A stretch of DNA of 34,878 nucleotides, from the NCBI RefSeq assembly GCF_001854805.1, contig NZ_MBLO01000063.1, positions 1 through 34,878 on the forward strand, in the 5' to 3' direction. Every line of letters starts with the position of its first letter. Positions within the stretch are counted from its first letter, which is position 1. Shown piece after piece: positions 28,176 through 34,878 of this stretch. Origin of the DNA: Pseudofrankia coriaricola. Its GTDB lineage: Bacteria > Actinomycetota > Actinomycetes > Frankiales > Frankiaceae. The notes beneath the pieces were generated by a model, which ran no database searches, was not told the DNA's origin, and worked only from the letters and a program-made list of their open reading frames with translations. Made by a program: the position numbers and the translations under genes.

Positions 28176-28382
28176 GACCCGTTCCCCTCTCACCGGATCC
28201 CAGGGGTCGTCCCTGGGCCGGCATCACCGTCCGCCGGAAAGCTGACCCAAGATCAGCGAACACGTCGGGCCGGCGTTGTGCCGGCGCGGCGCGCCGCCCT
28301 CCGAGGCTACCTTCCCCGGCACCGCCGATACCCGCGAGGCGGCACCGGGCGGCACCGGCCAGCGCCCATGGCGCCGGAACGG

Positions 28383-28416
28383 CCTGAGGCCGCGCGGTCA
28401 CCCGCACGGCCTCAGG
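28383..28416. terminator. Hairpin downstream of the MMPL exporter gene
   Basis: CCTGAGGCCG (28383-28392) and CGGCCTCAGG (28407-28416) form a perfect 10-bp stem with a 14-nt loop, about 35 nt past the MMPL stop on the minus strand. It would separate MMPL transcription from proA. No U-tract. Confidence 0.65.
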
Positions 28417-28450
28417 ACCGAGTTCCTGGATCAGGGCACCGCTCGAACGG

Positions 28451-30709
28451 CTAGTCGGCAGCGCGGGCGAGCCGGGACGGCCACCAGATCTTCTTGCCGA
28501 TCTCGTGGCTGAGCGACGGGACCAGGATCGACCGCACGATGATCGTGTCCAGCAGGACGCCGAACGCCACCGTGAACCCGACCTCGGCGAGGAAGACCAG
28601 CGGCAGCACCGCCAGCACCGCGAACGTGGCCGCGAGCACGAAGCCGGCGGAGGTGATGACGCCACCGGTGACGGAAAGCCCGCGCGTGATCCCCCTGCGC
28701 GTGCCGTACATCAACGCTTCCTCGCGCACTCGGGTCATCAGGAAGATGTTGTAGTCGATTCCGAGTGCTACCAAGAAGACGAAGGCGAACAGCGGGAATG
28801 CCGGATCGGCGTTGGCGAAGTCGAGCACGTGGTTGAACACCAGTGCCGACACGCCCAGGGATGCGGCGAACGAGAGCACCACGGTCGCGATCAGCAGCAG
28901 CGGGGCCACCAGCGCGCGCAGCAGCAGTCCGAGCACCAGGAGGATCACCAGCAGCACGATCGGGATCACCAGGTTGCGGTCGTGCCGGGAGGCCGCGTTG
29001 ACGTCGTGGTTGACCGCCGTCGAGCCGCCGACGAGCGCCTCCGCGCCGGGCACCGCGCGCACGGCGTCCCGGATCCGTAGAACCGTCGCGTCCGCCTCCG
29101 ATGTGTCGTACCGGTAGGCGAGCGTCGCGTCGATCGCGAGCCGGCCGTCGACCGGCTTCACCTGGATGGCCGCGGGCGGGCAGGCTCCGCCGGCCAGGTC
29201 GGCAGGCGTGATCGCGCCGGACTTCAGCGCGTCGGGGATCTTGCCGTAGTCGACCTCGACGCAGACCGAGCCCGGCTTGGTGTCCACGCCCTGGACCTTG
29301 GACACCCCGGCGATCACCGCGTCGGCCTGGTCGGCCTTCGCGGTGATGACGGCCGGGGCGCCGGCGCCGGCGTCGAAGTTCGCGTCGTAGATCTTCTGTC
29401 CGACGATCGCGTCCGGCTCCGAGGTGAAGCTGTCCATCGTCGACAGGCCGCCCGTGCGCAGCCCCGGCAGGAACGCGACGCAGATCAGCAGCAGCACGGC
29501 GGTCGAGATCCAGCCGAGCCGGGCACGCCGGCCGACCAGCTCGGCAATCCGCGCCCAGCGGCCGTGGGTGGCGATGTCGGCCTGATGGTCGACCCGCGGC
29601 CGGCGCGGCCAGAACACCCACCGGCCGAACAGCACCAGGAACGCCGGCAGGAAGGTCAGCATGAACAGCATCGTGCAGGCGACGCCGATCGCGCAGACCG
29701 GCCCGAGGCTCTTGTTCGAGTTCAGCTCGCCAAGGGCCAGGCAGAGCAGGCCCAGCACGACCGTGACGCCGGAGGCGGCGATCGCCGGCGCGGCACCCTT
29801 CCAGGCCGCGAGCATCGCGTTCAGCCGGCTGGCGTGGTTGTGCAGCTCCTCGCGGTACCGGCTGACGAGCAGCAGGGCGTAGTCGGTGCCGGCGCCGATC
29901 ACGATGACCGACAGGATGCCCTGGCTCTGGCCGGTGAGGGTCAGCACGTCGTGCTTGGCCAGCGGATAGATCACCAGCGACGACAGGCCGAGCGCGAACA
30001 CCGAGCTGAGCAGCGGGAAGAACCACAGTATCGGGCTGCGGTAGACGACCAGCAGGATGATGATGACCACGAGCCCGGCCGCGAGCAGCAACTGGCCGTC
30101 GAGCCCGCTGAACGCGTCGATGAACGCGACGAGCAGGCCTCCGGCGCCGGCGCTGTGGACCTTCAGGCCGTCCGGCGCGCCGTCGCGGGCCGTGTCGATG
30201 ATCAATTTCTCGGTGTCGCTGAGCTGCTCTCCGTCGACCTCGACGTCGCCGTTCTTGCCGATCAGCGGCACCGACACCGAGGCGACCGAGCCGTCCTTGT
30301 TGAGCTGCGTCGGCCCGAGCTGGTCGGCGGCCACGCCATTGATCTTGCCGAATGCCGTCCGGTCACGCTCGATCTTCGCCTTGTCGCCGCCGGTCAGGCC
30401 ACCGTCGCGCTGGTAGACGATGAAGCCCGGGATCGTCGCCACGGAGCGGAACTTCTCCGACTCGGTGTCGACCTTCGTCGACTCGGCGGACCCCGGCAGG
30501 TAGGAGGCGTTGTCGTTCTTCTGGACCTCCCCCAACTTGCCCTGGAAGGGCAGGCCGACCACGCCCACTATGAAGAAGACGAGGACGACGCCGACGGCCC
30601 CCACCCAGCGGCGCCACGTCGGGCGGCGCTGGTCTGGCGGCGCGGGCGGCGGTGAAAGCGCAGGTAGCTGGGTCTCCGAGCTTTCCTGCTCGGCGGCCAC
30701 GTCGCTCAT
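28451..30709 (-). CDS. MMPL-family RND transporter
   Basis: A 752-aa integral membrane exporter of the MMPL/RND superfamily, which uses the proton gradient to export lipids or drugs. After a 30-residue Pro-rich tail TM1 is at about 34-53. A large extracytoplasmic loop follows, then a bundle of five TMs holding VIGAGTDYALLLVSRYREEL. The second half repeats this: TM7, another loop, then a bundle with LVALGIDYNIFLMTRVREE. The paired GTDYALLL/GIDYNIFL motifs carry the proton-relay Asp-Tyr of MMPL proteins. ATG 30709 has GGGAGAG about 8 nt upstream. No regulator or lipid synthesis gene is adjacent, so the cargo is unknown. A TetR-type palindrome lies 250 bp upstream. Confidence 0.95.
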   Translation of the reverse strand: MSDVAAEQESSETQLPALSPPPAPPDQRRPTWRRWVGAVGVVLVFFIVGVVGLPFQGKLGEVQKNDNASYLPGSAESTKVDTESEKFRSVATIPGFIVYQRDGGLTGGDKAKIERDRTAFGKINGVAADQLGPTQLNKDGSVASVSVPLIGKNGDVEVDGEQLSDTEKLIIDTARDGAPDGLKVHSAGAGGLLVAFIDAFSGLDGQLLLAAGLVVIIILLVVYRSPILWFFPLLSSVFALGLSSLVIYPLAKHDVLTLTGQSQGILSVIVIGAGTDYALLLVSRYREELHNHASRLNAMLAAWKGAAPAIAASGVTVVLGLLCLALGELNSNKSLGPVCAIGVACTMLFMLTFLPAFLVLFGRWVFWPRRPRVDHQADIATHGRWARIAELVGRRARLGWISTAVLLLICVAFLPGLRTGGLSTMDSFTSEPDAIVGQKIYDANFDAGAGAPAVITAKADQADAVIAGVSKVQGVDTKPGSVCVEVDYGKIPDALKSGAITPADLAGGACPPAAIQVKPVDGRLAIDATLAYRYDTSEADATVLRIRDAVRAVPGAEALVGGSTAVNHDVNAASRHDRNLVIPIVLLVILLVLGLLLRALVAPLLLIATVVLSFAASLGVSALVFNHVLDFANADPAFPLFAFVFLVALGIDYNIFLMTRVREEALMYGTRRGITRGLSVTGGVITSAGFVLAATFAVLAVLPLVFLAEVGFTVAFGVLLDTIIVRSILVPSLSHEIGKKIWWPSRLARAAD

Positions 30710-31710
30710 GGTGTTCTCTCCCGGTCGGTTCTCGGGCTCGCTCGTCGTCGACGGCGCAGGTGGCGGTCACTCGTGAACAGGCGTGCGGGTACGGCGGGCG
30801 GCGCCGGCCTGCGCCCGGTGGCGGGCGCCGGCGGGCCACGTTGAGGCTGGCGCCACCGGATCGCACCGAAGGTACTGACCAGGTGCGACAGCTCACGTTC
30901 GAGGCGGGTGACCTCGATGATGTCGTCGCCGGCCGACGGCGCCCATCCGTTATTCGGTTGACTGGCCAGTCAGCCGCCCGGCTCACCCGGTGGATCGGGC
31001 CGCCCCGCACGGCGTCCCGACCCACCCACGCAGGCCAAGGAACTCCGCGCGGATATCGAGAAGACGGCCCAGACCCGGAAAACGCATCGGCCGATCGGCG
31101 AGAAGTGAGGTAAGACACAGCGGCGAGCCACGCCGCCCGGATGCCGGGCCATCCGAACGCCGGGCCGTCCGGCGGCCCGTCGGCGCGCCGCCCACACACC
31201 GAACGGTCGTGGATGGCGGCGCGATGGTCACTGGAGCTGGCCACCGGCTTTGGTTCCAGAAAACCGGCGGCCTCTGGATGCCCCACACCCCCGCGGCTGG
31301 GTGGGGCTGGCCCTACCCGGCGGTGGTCAGCCATCGCGCGGGCGAGACGCGCGGCGCCGGCTGCCATCCGTCGCCGCCGGACCGGTTCGCGGTGATGTCA
31401 TGGTGACCAGCCTGCTGCCTGGCGTGGCTGGCGTCGTCAGCTGGACGGCGGCATCGGCGTACGTCCACGCGCGTACGGACCGCTACGCCAGCACTCCGGC
31501 CGCGCCGAGCGGGCATGGGGTGCGAACCGGACACGAACGGATCGCCTACGCTACCGATGCTCTCGGCACCCCCCACCGAGCCGGCGCCCGGCGCCCGGCG
31601 CCGGCGCGCCGCAGGACGCGGCTTTCGCCGATCCGCCGTCGTGCCGTGACGACGCCCGGCTGGGTCTGGCCGATCGGCGGGGAGGGCTCGGCCCGGCGGG
31701 AAGGGGGGAC
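30710..31710. other. Gene-free interval between MMPL and sbcD
   Basis: About 1 kb between divergent genes. Several frames are open because of high GC, but none has a recognisable domain, a good start signal and sensible composition together. The only clear element is the palindrome at 30959-30972. The part near 31711 should contain the sbcD promoter, but no convincing boxes were found. Confidence 0.6.
30959..30972. promoter_or_regulatory. TetR-type operator palindrome
   Basis: TGACTGGCCAGTCA is a perfect 14-bp palindrome, extending to 20 bp (30956-30975) with one mismatched pair. TGACTGRCCAGTCA-like sites are classic operators of TetR repressors that control efflux genes. It lies 250 bp upstream of the MMPL exporter start; the cognate regulator is not evident in the window. 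Confidence 0.55.
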
Positions 31711-33174
31711 ATGCTCGTCCTGCATACGTCCGACTGGCACCTCGGGCGCGGCCTGCACGGGTATGATCTCGCCGCCGCGCAGGCCGCCTTCGTCGACCAC
31801 CTCGTCGAGGTGGCCCGCGCCGAGCGCGTCGGCCTCGTCGTGGTCGCGGGCGACGTGCACGACCGGGCGATCCCGCCGCTCGGCGCGCTGCGCCTGTTCG
31901 ACGAGGCGCTGTCCCGGCTGCGCGACACCGGCGCCCGTGTGGTGGTCATCAGCGGCAACCACGACGCGCCCGCGCGTCTTGGCGACAAGGCTGGGCTGCT
32001 CGACCCCCGTGTCCGCATCCGTACCGACCCCGCCGAGCTCGCGACGCCCGTGGTGGTCGAGGACCGGTTCGGCCCGGTGCGGGTCTACCCGATCCCCTAC
32101 CTGGAGCCCGCCGCCGTCGCGGACCTCCTTCCCGAGGTCGCCCTTCCCGAGGTCGACGCCCAGGGCGACGGACCGGCCGGCCTGGGCGCTGAGGCCGGCG
32201 CCGGCGCTCACGCGGGCGCCGGCTTCAGTGCCCAGGCGGACGGGCCGGGTGGCTCCTCGGCGCCGGCCGGTGACGCCGCGGGGGTCCCGGCCGGGCCGCC
32301 GCCCCTGGCGGTCGCCGAGGGGCCGGCCGAACCGCCCTTCCCGGGCATGGTCTCGCTCTTCGACGACGACGAGCTGGCCCCGAGCCTCATACCCGCTCCG
32401 GCACGCCCCCCGGCCGCCGCCGGCCGGGCCCGCCGGGCGGAGCAGCTGTCCCACGCGGCGACGATGCGCCGGGCGATGGCCGCCGTCCGGGCCGACCTGG
32501 CCGGCCATCGCGGCGCCAGGTCGGTCGTCGTCGCGCACGCCTGGGTCACCGGCGCCGCCGGCAGCGACAGTGAGCGCGACATCAGCGTCGGAGGCGTCGC
32601 GCACGTCCCGGCGTCACTGTTCGACGGCATCACCTACACCGCGCTCGGCCACCTGCACCGCCCGCAGCGAGTCCAGGACCGGGAGCAGGTGCGCTACAGC
32701 GGCTCACCGCTGGCGTACTCGTTCTCCGAGGCCGGCGACGCGAAGGCCACACTGCTCGCCGAGCTCGGCCCGGCCGGCCTGACCAGGGTGGAGGCGATCC
32801 CGGTCCCGACGCGGCGGCGCATGACGATCCTTCGCGGCCGGCTCGCGGACCTGCTCACCCGGCTGGAGTACGGCGAGCATGCCGACGACTTCATCGCCGC
32901 GGTGCTGACCGACCCAGGCCGCCCGATGGACGCGATGACGGCGCTGCGCGAGCGTTTCCCGCGCACCCTGGTCCTGCGCCACGAACCGGAGAACGCCGAG
33001 GCGGCCGACACCCGCTCGTTCGCGCGGCGCACCCGCGGCCGCGCCGACCTCGACGTCGCCGCCGACTTCGTCGGCTTCGCCCGCGGCACCTCGGCGACCG
33101 AGGCCGAACGCGAGCTGCTCGCCACCGCGCTCACCGAGGCCCGGCTCGCGGCCACGGCGGCGGAGGCTGGCTGA
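31711..33174 (+). CDS. sbcD: Exonuclease SbcD (Mre11-type nuclease)
   Basis: SbcD is the nuclease subunit of SbcCD, which cuts hairpins and blocked DNA ends. The 487-aa protein shows the five phosphoesterase motifs in order: HTSDWHLGR, VVAGDVHDR, ISGNHDAPAR, VVVAHAWVTG and YTALGHLHRPQ, which bind two Mn ions. ATG 31711 has AAGGGGG about 5 nt upstream. About residues 150-225 are a Gly/Ala/Pro-rich insert between motifs, making the protein longer than the usual ~380-410 aa. The stop overlaps the sbcC start as TGATG, so the two subunits are translationally coupled. Confidence 0.96.
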   Translation: MLVLHTSDWHLGRGLHGYDLAAAQAAFVDHLVEVARAERVGLVVVAGDVHDRAIPPLGALRLFDEALSRLRDTGARVVVISGNHDAPARLGDKAGLLDPRVRIRTDPAELATPVVVEDRFGPVRVYPIPYLEPAAVADLLPEVALPEVDAQGDGPAGLGAEAGAGAHAGAGFSAQADGPGGSSAPAGDAAGVPAGPPPLAVAEGPAEPPFPGMVSLFDDDELAPSLIPAPARPPAAAGRARRAEQLSHAATMRRAMAAVRADLAGHRGARSVVVAHAWVTGAAGSDSERDISVGGVAHVPASLFDGITYTALGHLHRPQRVQDREQVRYSGSPLAYSFSEAGDAKATLLAELGPAGLTRVEAIPVPTRRRMTILRGRLADLLTRLEYGEHADDFIAAVLTDPGRPMDAMTALRERFPRTLVLRHEPENAEAADTRSFARRTRGRADLDVAADFVGFARGTSATEAERELLATALTEARLAATAAEAG

Positions 33175-34878
33175 TGCGCCCGCATCGCCTCGAGCTGACC
33201 GCGTTCGGCGCCTTTCCCGGCGCTGTGGAGCTCGATCTCGACCAGCTCGGCACGGGTGGCCTGGTGCTGCTGTGCGGCGAGACGGGCGGCGGGAAGACGA
33301 CGCTGCTCGACGCGCTCGGCTTCGCGCTCTACGGCGCCGTCCCCGGCCTGCGCGGCGTGCGCGACCTGCGGTCCCACCACGCCGCCGCGGACGCGGCCCC
33401 GCGGGTGCGGCTGGAGTACTCGGTACCGGCCGGGCGTTTCCGCGTCACCCGCTCCCCTGGGTGGGACCGGCCGAAGCGTCGCGGCACTGGCACGCAGCGG
33501 GAGCACCCGAAGGCGTCGTTGGAGAAGTGGACCGGATCGGCCTGGCGGACCGAGGCCACGCGCAACGACGACGTCGGCCTCGAGATCAGCGTGCACCTCG
33601 GGATGAAGCCCGAACAGTTCTTCCAGGTCGTCATGCTCCCCCAGGGCCGGTTCGCCGACTTCCTGCACGCCGACAATGACGCCCGCGAGGCGCTGCTCAA
33701 GCAGCTGTTCAGCGTCGGCCTGTTCGAGCGGGTCGAACAGTGGCTCGCCGACCGCGCCAAGCGCGCCGCCGACGACTACGGCCTGGCCCGCCAGTCCCTC
33801 GACCGCGTCCAAGCGAAGATCATCGAAGCCGCCGGCGTCGAGGCGCGCCCGGACGACGAGCGGCAGGACGACGGGCAGCAGGACGACGGGCAGCGGGACG
33901 ACGCGGCGCCGGGCGGCACAGATGGACCGCCGGGGCCGGACTGGGCGGCGTCGCTCGCCGAAGCCGCCCGTGCCGGACAGATATCGGCCGCCACGCGCCG
34001 CGACGAGGCCGCCAAGGCCCGCGAACTCGCCGACCGCCAACTGGCCGCGACGCGCGAGGCGGCGAGGCGGGCCGAGGACCGGGCCCGCCTGCGCGCCCGA
34101 CTCGCCGAGCTCGTCGAGCTCGCGCCCGAGATCACCTCGCTCGCCACGGAGCTGGACGCGGCGGGCCGGGCCAGCACGGTCAGCCGCGCCGTCGCCGACG
34201 CGGCTGGGCGGGCCGACGAGGCCAGCCGGGCCGCGCGGGACGAGGCCGCGGCCCGTGCCGCCCTCGACGCCGCCACCGTGCCCTCCCTCGACGCCGCCCG
34301 CGAGCCGTCCGGGCAGCTGCGCGCCGGCCCCGACGCGGACGCGGGCGGGCTGGGCAGGCTCGCCGCGCTCGCGCACACCGAGTCAGGCAGGCTCGAGGCG
34401 CTGGCGCTCGCGCTCACCACGGCCGACGAGGCCGAGCGGGAGGTGATGGCAGCCGACCGGGACGCCCTCACCCACGCCCAGGCCGCCGAGATCCACGTCA
34501 CCGAGATCGAGACGACGTTCCCCATCGCCCGCGGGACCGCGCAGGACCGCGTCGGACGGGCCAGGCAGGCGGCCCGGCTCGCCCCGGCGCTCGCGGAGCG
34601 CGCCGGCCAGCTGGCCGATCTGGCCGACGCCGTCCGCGCCCGGCACGCGGCGCTCCTCACCGCCGACGAGGCCCAGGCCGCCGCGACGCGTGCCCGCGCC
34701 CGTGCGGCCGAGCTGCGCCAGCAGCGTTTTGACGCGATCACCGCCGAGCTCGCCGCCGCGCTCACCGGCGACACCCCCTGCCCGGTGTGCGGCTCGCTCG
34801 CCCACCCCGACCCCGCCGAGGTCCGCGCCGACCACGTCAACAAGGACGACGAACGAGCCGCCGACGAGGAGGCCGGGC
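33174..34878 (+). CDS. sbcC: Exonuclease subunit SbcC (Rad50-type ATPase), 5' part
   Basis: SbcC is the ATPase and long coiled-coil subunit that partners SbcD. The frame is open from ATG 33174 to the window end (568 codons), so the C-terminal half is missing. The N-terminal ABC-type head has LVLLCGETGGGKTTLLDALG (Walker A, about 35-43) and the Q-loop region FFQVVMLPQGRFADFL. A Gln/Asp-rich insert (RQDDGQQDDGQRDDAAP, about 224-241) is followed by Ala/Glu/Arg-rich coiled coil. TPCPVCGSLAHP near residue 536 is the CxxC zinc hook by which two complexes dimerise. The start overlaps the sbcD stop by one base. Confidence 0.95.
   Translation, partial: MRPHRLELTAFGAFPGAVELDLDQLGTGGLVLLCGETGGGKTTLLDALGFALYGAVPGLRGVRDLRSHHAAADAAPRVRLEYSVPAGRFRVTRSPGWDRPKRRGTGTQREHPKASLEKWTGSAWRTEATRNDDVGLEISVHLGMKPEQFFQVVMLPQGRFADFLHADNDAREALLKQLFSVGLFERVEQWLADRAKRAADDYGLARQSLDRVQAKIIEAAGVEARPDDERQDDGQQDDGQRDDAAPGGTDGPPGPDWAASLAEAARAGQISAATRRDEAAKARELADRQLAATREAARRAEDRARLRARLAELVELAPEITSLATELDAAGRASTVSRAVADAAGRADEASRAARDEAAARAALDAATVPSLDAAREPSGQLRAGPDADAGGLGRLAALAHTESGRLEALALALTTADEAEREVMAADRDALTHAQAAEIHVTEIETTFPIARGTAQDRVGRARQAARLAPALAERAGQLADLADAVRARHAALLTADEAQAAATRARARAAELRQQRFDAITAELAAALTGDTPCPVCGSLAHPDPAEVRADHVNKDDERAADEEAG

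Noticed and set aside
30652-31113. A small regulator gene in the MMPL-sbcD gap
   Set aside because: No helix-turn-helix or other motif; composition is that of random GC-rich DNA.
31250-32782. 510-aa plus-strand frame running into sbcD
   Set aside because: Different frame from sbcD, Arg/Ser/Pro-rich, and it overlaps the conserved nuclease motifs of sbcD.

Overview
The window is very GC-rich (clearly above 70 % by eye). It has mixed ATG/GTG starts, tight gene spacing and families typical of filamentous or soil actinobacteria: GpgP-type phosphatase, LpqC-type lipoprotein, DUF4349 protein, FxsB-type radical SAM enzyme, and TIR/STAND/WD40 and NB-ARC/TPR proteins. A member of the Frankiales or a close relative fits best, but the genus is inferred from gene content and base composition and is not proven.

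Layout. (1) 1-2101: the left edge is a mobile-element junction, with the tail of an IS4-like transposase, a large serine recombinase, and a tRNA-Ala(GGC) gene on the other strand into which the recombinase frame runs. (2) 2192-4293, minus strand: the housekeeping cluster nadD, rsfS, gpgP. (3) 4294-5361: a non-coding stretch with three ~125-bp tandem repeats and a 16-bp perfect palindrome before a likely promoter for (4) phosphoglucomutase, 5362-7032. (5) 7067-20956: an accessory island of sensing or conflict-type genes. It holds an orphan repeat protein, a Tat-anchored solute-binding protein translationally coupled to a TIR-STAND-TM-WD40 protein, a broken TetR gene, a DUF4349 membrane protein, a DUF4062-NB-ARC-TPR protein, and an FxsB-type cyclophane-forming radical SAM/SPASM enzyme with a 67-residue candidate precursor peptide directly upstream. 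(6) 21081-28175: a MoxR/VWA pair, a MarR regulator divergent from an LpqC-like esterase, malate synthase and proA. (7) 28451-34878: an MMPL exporter, a ~1-kb gene-free stretch with a TetR-type palindrome, then sbcD and the 5' part of sbcC, which runs off the end.

How the genes fit together. proA and nadD-rsfS-gpgP are usually close neighbours in actinobacteria. Here they share a strand and order but lie about 22.6 kb apart, so the accessory island appears to sit within a normally compact block. The most promising candidates for an undescribed system are the precursor/FxsB pair, whose peptide lacks the usual FxSxx C-terminus, and the coupled solute-binding/TIR-STAND-WD40 pair, which would link an extracytoplasmic ligand sensor to an intracellular TIR effector with no transporter present. 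All functions are read from motifs and context; nothing was searched against a database.
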